From Erigeron canadensis (Eukaryota; Streptophyta; Magnoliopsida; Asterales; Asteraceae): a stretch of 64,000 nucleotides of DNA. The stretch is taken from NCBI RefSeq assembly GCF_010389155.1, contig NC_057767.1, forward strand, positions 6,121,765 through 6,185,764, written 5' to 3'. Both the position numbers and the translations under genes were made by a program. The notes beneath the pieces are model-generated. The model was given only the letters and a program-made list of their open reading frames with translations. It was not told where the DNA came from and did no database searches. Positions 11,417 through 22,635 of the stretch are shown here, in pieces. Every line of letters begins with the position of its first letter. Position 1 is the first letter of the stretch.

Positions 11417-12365
11417 CTATTGGCGCGCCTCAGTTTTCTTCTTTTGCCACAGCCTATCAAGTGCACTGTCAGCATCACCCTGCACCGAGGTTAGCATAAA
11501 CTGAAATTAGTATCGTAAAGATAATAACATATGAACCAGATACTAAAAAGAGTGACATGATCAAAGTAAAAAAACTAACCAATTTACCATAAAGTATCGA
11601 CATGAGCTGGGTTAAACAGGTTAATCGTGATCCAAAGTCTACTCTTAAGTCTTGACAGTTAGCTTCTTAATCAATTTAACATTTAAATTAACATTGTGAC
11701 ATTATTGTAATTTTTTTTATCATATTTATGGTATAGACCTTTTTAAACAAAGTAAATAAACAGCAGAGATAACATTAACAAGTTGACAAACAAAAAACAC
11801 ATATAACACAAACCGTTTCAAAACAAATCGCTTGCGCAACCTAAATAACTCAACATCTTGTTACCCATACTAAGTAGCATATCTGATCAACTCTACACTA
11901 TCAAAAACGAAAAGATTAACTACTTTTATATGTGTTCCGTCATTTTAATTCTAAATTTCTATATTGACATTGTAATATTGTAGTATTTTGAATCATACTT
12001 AAGGCATAGACTTTTTTATACAAAGTAAATAAACAACACAGATAACATTTACAGCTCATAAGAGAAAAAATACATACAACACAAACCGTTAAACTCCTTG
12101 CGCAACCTAGAAAACCCAACATCTTGCTACCCATACTAAGTAGCATATATGATCAACTCTACACTCTATCAAAAACAAGAGAATTAACTACTATTACACG
12201 CGTTCTGTCAAAGAAAAGACGAAGATACTAACCTGAGCTCTCACAAAACCACATAGAGCAAAGGTAGAGAACGGCCCAGTGTATCGCCCAGATTCATCCA
12301 AATGACCAACATTAATTTGAACTGAAGCATGATCTTTGGAGGTGATCAACCGGTTAGTGGCAGAG
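11417..12365 (-). pseudogene. RPS21: RPS21 copy C: eS21 exons 2 and 3, exon 1 deleted
   Basis: Exon 2 is 12,233-12,365 and exon 3 is 11,417-11,479, with splice sites as in copy B. Exon 2 has one visible replacement (TGPFSTF where A and B have TGQFSTF). Exon 3 reads KKKTEARQ instead of KKKVEARQ. Exon 1, the leader and the ATG are absent. The DNA jumps at 12,450/12,451 from intron 1 straight to promoter sequence, which corresponds to loss of copy A positions 3,359-4,250. The telo-box and one TGGGCC motif remain, so a start-less transcript is imaginable, but eS21 cannot be made. Confidence 0.9.
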
Positions 12366-13859
12366 CTGCAGATAAATACAGTGATATTAACTCAACACAT
12401 CAACTGTTTACATATGCACATTGATAATGTAAACAACAGATAATTAACGGAATACAGAGACATTCACATAAAACCCTAGTAATAAGTAAAACCAGGCCCT
12501 TTGGGTTATTGTCTTGTTTGCAATATGGGCCTATACAAATGTGTGAAGATTAGTTAATTGGGTCTTTCTCTATTTTATTATTTAAATCTATTTATTTTTC
12601 TTGGAAAAAAGAGAAATTATCTAGATGACTAGATGTGAGTTTGTATTTAAAATGTGTTATTCATATGTGAACATAAATCCTAGTTAATTATGCATTTGAT
12701 CAATAATCATATTTAAGTATGTAAAATAACAAGACTTGTATCAATTAGTTTTCATTTTTATTTACAGGGACAGAAGTTAAAAGTTCGAACTTTACATTTT
12801 ATATAGAAGTAAAGTTGTTTACATCTAAACTGCTTCATACATCGTCATAGACGCTATTAGAATTCATAACCCGTGAAAAACAGTATATCTTAAAATATCA
12901 TTTCAGGTAATGTGTAAGTTTTTAAAATTCGAATTTTAAGACATCTTCGAACAAATACATAATGACAAGTCTATCTAGAAAAACAAATTAGTGAAACTTG
13001 AGACATGTCTAATCTAATCTCATAATATCTAAACTAAAGGGAACCCGTGCAAAGCGATGATGGTTCGGTGGTGGCAGCAGCGACTAGTTGTGATGACGGC
13101 AGCGATGACGGGTGGCGGCTCGACTTGCAACGGTAGTGGCGAAGGCGAGTAGTGTATGCTACTGATGTAAATGTAAGTGATGTAAAAAAGACAGTATATT
13201 ATTTTATAAGTTGTGAATTATTTAACTAACCAAGCATAATACGTAAAACCACTTGATCAACTAAGAAATTGGAAGATCATCATAACGTGAAACGCCAATC
13301 TGTGTAAATGTTTTGAAGTATTTCGATAAATTTTCATATACGTCTAGCATGCCTGAGAATTTGACGTTTGTTGCAGTAACTAAAACATCTTTGACTTCAT
13401 TTGTTAGGAAGACTAGCGGATTTTTCAAAATGAAAGTCGATTAGTTGTCAAACAAAAACTTTTGGGCAGAAGAATCATAAACTCAGCATTAACTCAGAAT
13501 TGGGTATTGTTGTCATATCATAATTTGTTGGTACCATGTTACAATCATACATTTATTATCAAAATTTTTGAATGGTGTTACTTTTGGCTGTAATTTGAAC
13601 TATTAAGAAATATATGTAAACATATTAGAGAATGTAAGATGTATATCATTTATAATCTCATACACTCGAGCAATGAAACGGATGCTATACCAATGTTTGT
13701 TTATAACCAGAAAAATTATGAACAAATTAACATGTACTCTCTAAACATTTTGTGATAATGACATAGATATAAATAAATATATATATAAAACAAAACAAAA
13801 TATCGTGATCTCTAACATTACAGACCCTTAATATATCAACTGAAAGGAATCCCGTCTTG
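12366..13859. other. Intergenic DNA between RPS21 copy C and the methylesterase gene
   Basis: Contains the intron-1 remnant, the deletion junction at 12,450/12,451, the promoter remnant and the non-coding segment duplicated at 4,251-5,665. A GC-rich block lies at 13,040-13,160. No other gene seen. Confidence 0.7.
12471..12531 (-). promoter_or_regulatory. RPS21 copy C promoter remnant
   Basis: AAACCCTAG at 12,471-12,479 and TGGGCC at 12,526-12,531 survive. The second site II position has become TGGGTC (about 12,559-12,564). The promoter now abuts intron 1 because exon 1 is deleted. Confidence 0.55.
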
Positions 13860-16800
13860 CTATGCGATTTGTGCGATCTCTAGCAAAATTTTGTGTAATG
13901 ACTGTGGCTTAGAGAAGAACGGGCAATGGTCACTACCTTTAATCTTGAAAACGCCTTCGGGTGGGTTATCTCTCACAAGTTTTTCTTGAATATCTGGAGA
14001 AAGGGCGTGATCTTCAAGTGTTTGAATGTAGAACCTGCGGCCTGTTCCATATTTTTCTTTGGATAGTGAGAGGTTCTGCATTATTGGTCCAAGTGGAATG
14101 GGTCTCACAGACACCATAGCTAGAGCAATATCCTGCAATAAGTCAACAACCAGTGTCATGAAAAAATCAACATTTCATATGATGCTACTACTATAGGTGG
14201 CATGCAATGCCATTTTATATTTATAGGCCGATTTGGGTTAGGGACTAGGGTTTATCCTTAACGGGTTGTATAGCTTGAATCGATAAACTTATCAAATATT
14301 TCAGGAAAACGAGTCAAACATGTGAAAGTCATCCGAAGTATATTTTCAATGCTTACATTCTCCTAATCATTTTGTTTAAGAAAATAAATTACCACTATAT
14401 AATTATGTAATAAAAACCTAATGCACTAAGCACTATGCTAGTAGAACTATTTATTAACTTTGGACAATATATATGTGGGTTAACACAACCCAGCCAAACT
14501 TGTTACAAATAACCCATTTCAACCACAACCAAGTAAACATGTTACCCAGCTGGCCCATTTTGCACCTTTACTAGTTGGCTTAACATGTTTAAAGTTGTGG
14601 TTCAACTAGTGGACCCTATTTATTGTGTGGAACTGTTCCGTGCAAACACCGCAGGTCATCCAATGCCTATTAACTGAAAGACCTAATGTACACTTACAAC
14701 ACAAAGATTGTGGATTTGCTAATTACAAGGAACGTCTGTACTAGTTGAGTGGAAATGATAGACACCACTACATTCAAATTTCAAATACATACATATTGAG
14801 TGGAACTTACATCATATTAGTCACATCTACATCCGAGATCTAGATGGGACGAGAATTTCAAGATTATACTGTACAATTATCTTGATTGAATTAATCTGTT
14901 TCTCAACAACTTCATTTTAGAGGGTTCCTGCTAATGTTTATATTCCAATCTCTATAGTTGCCGTTAGATAAATGCATAAATGTATTGGTGGCAGTAAAGT
15001 AACTTAATGAAAAATATAGCATTCTGCAGTAAGAAAAACTACCTTTGCTGGAGACTGATTAAAATATAATCCACGCATCTGTTGCTTCTCGAACATAAAT
15101 CCAGTTGCAGGATTGTCTTTCCCATTTCCGTGTATTAGAAACTTAGATTCCTTCATAAAGAGTTCTGAAGATCCAAGCTGGGAAAAGAAAATTTGTATAA
15201 GATTAATCAAGCATGAAAATTAAAGTTTTTCTGCATCCATAAAGACCCAGACTATGACGTTTGAGGTTAAATGAACTACGTTTTAACTTCAAATCCATTT
15301 CTTAGAGCTTAAGCAACCTTTTAACGGCATTATGGCAATAACTAGAATCACTACGAATTCCATTATCCCACAAGTAAGTTACAGCTTCAGTTTAACAGAA
15401 GTTAGCAAGAGATAGAAATTTCAACCATTTACTCATGGATAGATAAACTTGGCTAATCGGGTAAGTTTTTATCTCAAGGGGATCAAATCATAAGCTAGAT
15501 AGAAAAACAACGGGTTGAAAGATTGTATTTAAGTTCACACAACCACCTAAATAGGTCCATAAAAAGGAAACTGGATTATAACTGTAGAATAACAGTTTTT
15601 AAAATTTAGATAATGCATTTTAAAATGTAGAAAAAAAGTGTTTACATGTCAGCCCAATTGACCTGCTCTGCTTTGACCAGTATTAAATCACTCATTTTAC
15701 TTTTGACCCATCACACAACCTGTTCATTTTTGCCAACTCTACATTATGTGTTATATGGATAAATTGAATACCTGTTCAGCAAAAACGTCAAAGGCCTTCT
15801 GCCCATCAGCTACCATTGTACCACATAAAAAGACTGCTTTGGAAATCTTTTGTTGAAAATGCTCCAATGCATACGAAACGCAAGCCCCTCCGATACTGTG
15901 TCCAACCAAGATTACCTAAAAAAATTCAAAAACTATATAAGACCCATTTGATCTGCAAGACCAAAACGAACAATCCTATGATCATCAACATAAAGAGAGA
16001 AATATATATTACCTTTTCATCTTCTGGTAGGTTTTGCAAGTAATCGGTCAGTGGCTTCGAATAGTCTTCCAATGTGGTGATGTGGTTGGTGTCCTTCAAA
16101 TCAATACCAGATCCAGTAAGATCTAAGGCAGTTGGAACCATTCCCGACTCCTCTAACAAAGCAATAGTTTTGTACCAACACCATGCTCCGAATCCTTCTC
16201 CATGTATCAATACAACCTTCTTGGTTTCCAAATTTTCCAAGAATTCCAGTGACTGAATATAAAAAAAATTAGAAAAAAATGTCAGAGAATGGATTAGTAG
16301 AAGAACAACACGCTGATAACACCGTTAACCATTCTTTCCCTGTTGGCTACTGAATGAAAACATTATTCAACTTTAGATGGTGTTTGGATTTGCATTTTGA
16401 GAGCGATAATGTGCTAATAACTAGTTGTAAAAAATGAGCAGCAGTAGATAGTGTTAAGATGTGAATTTGTTGTTAAAGTTGTGGTGATCAGATTCTAGCA
16501 TTTGAGATATTAGTACATAACGTTACCAAAAGAACATTCTTGTGAAAAACAGATAGATATCTTGTGAGATAATAGTATAAGTGGTATTGATAGTATTCAT
16601 AATCGGTTATGTTGCAGATACGAAACTCATTAGCCATAAATAATAATCTGATTCCTAAATTAGGACCTAAAACATTAAGATTAGATATGATTTTGGTTAT
16701 TATCTTCAACTGTTTTGTAACATAAATAACATGAAAATAGTTTACTCAGACTACATGTCAAATAAATATATCACCAATTTCAAATCACGAATACAAGCAC

Positions 16801-18351
16801 CGTTGTCATCAGGAAGTTCAAGTATAGTGCACAAAAGCTTCATAATTGTAATATCAAGATGATGTAAGGATGATGGGAATGTCTTCTTGGCTTATTGCCA
16901 TATATGCTTACGAGCTAACTCAAAGGAGATGACTCGTACACCAAAAATGTTGATGTAGACGCCAAAACTATACATTTAATGTGTTATATCATATTTATTA
17001 AGCAGGAAGATATTTTGGTGTATGCATCAACAGTTTTGGTGTAGGTATGATTGCAGGAATCACTACATATCAACTTATGAAGGCGAGGACCATATATAAT
17101 ACACGTATATTCATAGAGAAACACAGAAAAACCACATATAACTCCATATTTACAATGAAAGCTTGTGACTATCACACAAACTACCCATAGAATCATGTCA
17201 TGTCGTAAATGTTGCCATTGCCAATCACCACAGTATCCACATGAATGCTCGTAACCAATAGCAGGGCAACTAAATCTACTTAGGGGGGAACATATAGAAA
17301 TTATTATAAATTCTTCCGCTTGTATAATATAGAAACTTATACCCACCCTTACCCAACTCCTTCCAAATTGACAAACATCAACACTAGCGTCTAGCGAAGA
17401 TATCTAAAAAATAACGCAAATACAATAAGATCATGAAAAAACATGTAAACATTGATCACTTTAAGTACTATAATCTAAAAATGAATGTGTCACTGCAAAT
17501 CTATAAAAGTTTCCTTTAAAAAACAAATCCACTGTATAAATCCTAAGATCCCTAAAAAGGTACATCCTGAAATAGTCAACGCTACAAAAAAGCTACATAA
17601 TCATCACCATACTCCACAACAAATCACCCTTTTTAGCCTATCAAGAAATCCCAGCAACCAAATCAAAAGAAAGTTATCAAATTTCAATTTTTAATTAACA
17701 CCCCTTTTCACCAAATTAATCATATTATACCCACAAAACTTTAATACCAAAAAGCAACAAACTTTAGTTTACAATTTAAATTCAAGAAACCTATTTTTTC
17801 ACTGTTTAGTGTCAAATAAAAAGTTACCAAAACTCTCCTTTTTTACCACCCCTTTTCACCAAATTAATCAAACTAAAAAACCCACAAAACAAAAACCAAA
17901 AAAGCAACAAACTTTGACTAAATTTCATGATTCAGGAAACCTGTTTTTACATGGTTATGAAAAAAATTACCAAATTTCACTTTTTTTCAACACCCTTTTC
18001 ACCAATTTAATCAAATATAAAAAACCACAAACAAAATTCCAAAAAAGCAGCAAACTTTAGTAAAAGAAATTATAAAAAGACCTGTTTTTGCTGTTTAGGA
18101 TTATTAGTCAACGGTTGATCGGAAACTGGGTTATTCCGGCGCCGGGAACTAGTGGATCCAATCCGGCGAGACATTGAGCCACCATTTTCAAATCTTTGAG
18201 ATTGTTGATGATGCTGAATAGCTAACGATAAAGCTTGCATATGTAATATTTCTTCATCTGTTTGTATCTTTTTCTTATTTCCACCCCCAAATCTTCTACT
18301 ACTTTTTGACCCAATATTATTTTTTGTTTTACAGCTGAATTTATTTCCCAT
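13860..18351 (-). CDS. Methylesterase (MES family, alpha/beta hydrolase), five exons
   Basis: Exons 18,082-18,351, 16,013-16,252, 15,772-15,915, 15,043-15,177 and 13,860-14,132, all phase 0 with GT-AG introns, give 353 residues. Residues 1-90 are a basic, low-complexity extension starting MGNKFSCK. The hydrolase then begins (LIHGEGFGAWCW, oxyanion HG at 107-108). The nucleophile is Ser177 in GHSIGGAC, the acid Asp304 in TLEDHALSP and the base His332 in GSDHCPFFSKP, so the triad is complete. Family enzymes hydrolyse small methyl esters such as methyl-IAA, methyl salicylate or methyl jasmonate. The long N-terminal extension resembles the Arabidopsis MES11-15 subgroup. Substrate cannot be read from sequence. 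Gly2, Ser6 and Cys7 also fit N-myristoylation plus palmitoylation, an alternative to plastid import. Confidence 0.92.
17697..18080. repeat. Tandem repeat (about 145 bp) in methylesterase intron 1
   Basis: CCCCTTTTCACCAAATTAATCA begins at 17,701 and 17,849 and recurs in similar form at about 17,993, a period of 144-148 bp over roughly 2.6 copies. Each copy runs through an AAAAAGCAACAAACTTTAG-like stretch. It ends with a degenerate version of the exon 1/intron 1 border, so the array grew out of that border. Confidence 0.8.
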
Positions 18352-21286
18352 ATTATTGTTGTTACCAGATTTTTAAAATTAATTTTTGGTATTGGAATTG
18401 AAAGGATTTTAAGATGTGGGTTGAGTTTAGAATTGAGTAATTTCAGCTGGTGAAGTTGAAATAGTAAGTTGTATGTATATGTTGTATGTATATGTGTTTG
18501 TGTGAGTAGGGAGAGATTAGGTGAAGTAGAGAATTTAATAGTAGAGCTGAAATTGTGACTCAATTAATATTGGTTTTGTTTTTTTCACTGTTTTTACTTG
18601 TTACACTGAATTCTTTGTCTTTTGTTTTTTTTAATAAAAAAGTAGCATATTAAAAAGGGGGAATATAGAATATGGATTGCTACTTTATAACTTTTTATTA
18701 CATTACATTACAATATGGGACATATTTTATTTTTGGATTTTGGGTGTATTCTACAACTTATAAATGTATGGTTTGTATTTTGTAATTAGGTGCAAGACTA
18801 ATTTAAGAGTTTATGCTTATACTTTATAGAGTTAAAATAGTTTTTCTTTAATGAAATGGAATATAATTTAATTGTTGGTGTTACAATCCACCTTTTTATT
18901 AAAATAAGAAATTGTTTAACTCCTATTACTCCTTAAAAATTACGAATAATTTCTAGATGGATTGCCCACAGATGTTTAGAATTTCCACCTAATAATACAC
19001 TATACCTTAAACTTAAATAAAAAGAATAATTAAACTGATTAAAGTATCTTTATGCTTATACTCGTAACTAATAAGATAACTTTTATAAATTTAATAAAAT
19101 GATTTATCAAAAATCTACATATAGTGTAATGGAACGGAATGATGGTGGGAAAGAGCTAATCATACTCGAGAGCATACACCTCTTTTTTCAATGATATAAG
19201 ATTTTGATCTTAGTTGTTTTTATATTACAATATATGTGAAATGTCAAACGATAAACATGAGCATTAAAACATGTATATGAATAATCACAAAGCATAAAGT
19301 ATAAAAATGAATTGAACACTGGTCATCATGATTTTGACAACTGAGACAAAATTAGATATTACAATCACTGCGAAGAGAAATTAATATATAGAAGGCGAAC
19401 AAAAATTAATGTCTTATTATTGATAAGTTTATTAACTTTAAACTAACCTAATACATAAAAATAATATAGCTTTGTCACTGACGCCAATTAAACGAGTAAT
19501 GGCACGACTATGCAATATTAGCTTATATTTGGGTGGATACCAATACGTAATGTTTACTTTGTTTTCGGGCACATGTATGCATTATTATCTTAATTAAAAT
19601 AAAATTTGACTATCCGATGAGGCGATGATATATTGTGTACATTATATTCACATGCGAAAGTGGTATGTAACTACGAAAACGGCATACTTCAGAATAAAAT
19701 ACCCCATATCTTTTTATATCTTTTTATGGATAAGAAAGGTCAACGTTTATGAACATGTAGGTGAAAAGCTTTTAATTTTTGTACACAATTTCTTCACTTT
19801 GGTGCCTTTTTTCATTTGATTGAGACAAAGACTAGGTGTAAATGGCTACGTATACCAATCAAATACTATTAAATAAGTCTCCCATGTTCGCAAAAACAAC
19901 TAATTAAATTAAATATAAGTGTATGAACTATGAATAGTTAGCTTTAGATTTAAGATTAACCTAAGATAGCTAGGTGTCCCAATTCTAGTGGAATCAATGC
20001 TCTGGGAATTTTTCATATTTTTTTTAAAGAAAATGACTAGAGAATTTTTTAAGAAAGCTTTTCATGTGTATGACAAGGAAAAAATATCACATTTAAGGTT
20101 TTTCTACTCTTTCTTCTTCACGGGTTTGTGTAAAAATAAAAAATGTCTGTATATGCTTTCCATTGAGACTAGTTAATTAGGGCTCTTCGAACCTATAGGT
20201 TAAAGATCGAATCATGTATTACAAAGTTTCTACATTTGAGGTTTTTTCAAACTGTTTTGTTTCTTTATCATTTCCGTTTTGATACGTGTTAATATCGAGA
20301 ACTCTAAATTCTATGACAACATAAATAAATGACTTTGATAATTAAATTCTAAGACATTGTAAATAAATTACCTTCTTGTAGCATGTTAAAGTTTTGAGAA
20401 GATAGATACGTGTTAATATCGTTGACATTTCAGGTTTTTATCCCTTATATATATTTGTTAAAGTCGAATTTATAAGCCATGAAAGGATAATCTATAGTTG
20501 AGACCTCGATGTGATATGACCATATGGGGATTATATATTGGGGTGAATGCCACGAAAGAGTTTTCTTGATTTATTAGTAATTTGAACTTGATGATAGGTA
20601 GGGATTGTGGACCATAAGATTGCCTCATTGAAGAATATTTGGCAACACCTTTATTTCCCTCAATTATTTTACTTTTGTTCTATGAAAAATTCTGCTAAGT
20701 TGTCTTGTGAAAAGAAAAATAACATGTGAAAACATATAAGGAAAAATATAATAATAAATCGGAAAACTTACAAATAAGGCTAGAAATTTGGATGTTAACA
20801 TATAAGCAAAAGTGGTAACTATTTCTTTTACTGACAAGGGCGATAAACGGATCAGGTTCCGTTAAAAAAAAATAGACTGATCGGATTGCGTATGTCATAG
20901 TTAAGAGACTCGACTTTTTCCAAATAGCCTAACAATGAATTACTTTCTTGGTTTATCCATCTTTCCAATATGCTACGACCTAAGAACACCAACCTTGATT
21001 ATTTTGATATTTTCACATTTCGACCCCTTGATCAATAGTTCAACACCAATAATAATGATATAGCTATGAAGCATCTATAACTTTTTCGAAGACACAGAAA
21101 CGTCAATATGATCAATTCATATATAGGTCATCTTTGAACCATATAAAGTTAACTACAAATGTTCACCTGTCTAATAATGGAATACTATGATCTACTCAGA
21201 GATACTCCACTTCTTTATGTCATCATGCTAATTATAGGCTCTTAGATAGATCACCCAAACACAAAAGCACTTAAAGATGTTAGTTA
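18352..21286. other. Methylesterase upstream region and AT-rich intergenic DNA
   Basis: The first 250 bases upstream of the ATG at 18,351 are the likely 5' UTR and promoter (GT-rich ATGTATATG repeats at 18,470-18,500). From about 18,660 to 21,286 I see no gene, RNA gene or recognisable transposon end. Confidence 0.6.
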
Positions 21287-21780
21287 TGAAAACTTTTGTA
21301 ATCGATCCAATACTAATAATCAACAATAAAGATTTGGGGCTAACTGAAAGGAGGTTTTCAACATAAACACGAATGCTGGAAATACTAATAAACTAAAAAG
21401 GATTGATTCAATCTAAACAGCCAAAATATTAAGAAAGAGAAGAAGAAATAGAGACATCATAGAAGCGGCTGTCAGAGAGAATGAATATTAGGAAACCTGA
21501 GAGTATGAGTATATAATCCTAGGTATAAGCAACGATCACATTGATGAAGAAAAAAACAGAATAGACCCCAGAGCTTTAATAAACAGAATATTAGCCCTGG
21601 TCTTCAACTTCTTGACAACTTTGGTCCTTTGAGAAGTCTTTCAATATCTTTAGTCCTTGAGGTATGCTATCCATGCATCTTTCATCAACACTCCAGAAGG
21701 ATAATCCTGCACATAACTCAACATAGATAATAAGAAAAAAGATTGATAAATTCAAGTAAGGATTGTCCAATAGTTTAACA
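21287..21780 (-). repeat. 3' LTR of the copia element
   Basis: 494 bp, plus-strand start TGAAAACTTTTG and end AGTTTAACA, followed by the purine tract. Nearly identical to 30,927-31,420. Confidence 0.95.
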
Positions 21781-21798
21781 TCCCCCTCAATCCTTTGC

Positions 21799-22630
21799 TT
21801 AAAATAAGTTGATCATACCTAATTTAGAAGTAAGAAAGTCATGTTGTTTTATACCAAGAGCCTTTGTGAAAATGTCAGCATTTTGAGACAATGATTCAAT
21901 TTTCTTAAGCTTTAGCAGTCCATCACTTACCTTCTCCCTTACCAGGGGAATATCTACTTCTATATGTTTGGTCCTTTCATGATGGACAGGGTTTTGAGCA
22001 ATAAGAATGGCAGATTTGTTATCACAATGCAAATCTACAGGAAGCTTCACAGGAATGTGAAGATCTTCCATGATTTTGATTATCCAGATAATTTCACATG
22101 TGATAGAGGCCATGGCTCTATACTCAGCCTCAGTAGATGACCTGGAGACAGCATTCTGTTTTTTACTTCTCCATGAAACAAGAGAGTTCCCCAAATACAC
22201 ATAGAAACTAGTTACAGACCTCCTTGAGGAAAGACATCTTCCCCAATCAGAGTCAACATAAGCATGAAGATCAAGGCACTCACTTTGTTGGATGTGAATG
22301 CCTTTTCCAGGGGCACCCTTAAGGTACCTTAAAATTCTAAATGCACACCTTAAATGAGATTGTAAAGGGGCATGCATGAATTGACTCAAACATTGTACAG
22401 CAAAAGAGATATCTGGTCTAGTCAAGGTGAGGTAGATAAGTTTGCCAATCAACTTTTGATATTCAGTAAGGTTAGTTAAGTGTTTGTCATTGTAAGTCTC
22501 TTGGGTAGAAATGGTTAAGTTCTGCTCAAGAGGTGTTGAAAAGGGTTTGCTACCAAGCAATCCAAACTCATTCAATACCTCTAGGCAATAGTTTCTTTGA
22601 TTGAGACAAAGTCCTTCCTTGGTATCAAGA
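21799..22630 (-). pseudogene. Copia RT end and RNase H (C-terminal pol)
   Basis: Open on the minus strand from the insertion border (22,630) to a stop at 21,799-21,801. It carries the RT tail (YQKLIGKLIYLTLTRPDISF) and RNase H (VDSDWGRCLSSRRSVTSFYV, STEAEYRAM, CDNKSAI). It ends in the family-typical FTKALG motif region. It is the natural continuation of the segment ending at 25,097, cut off by the solo LTR between them. Confidence 0.92.
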
Positions 22631-22635
22631 ACTTC

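Noticed and set aside
18222..18563. 113-codon minus-strand frame upstream of the methylesterase start
   Set aside because: It overlaps exon 1 in another frame and is Leu/Thr/His-rich low complexity; the MGNKFSC start fits the family and the splice phase.
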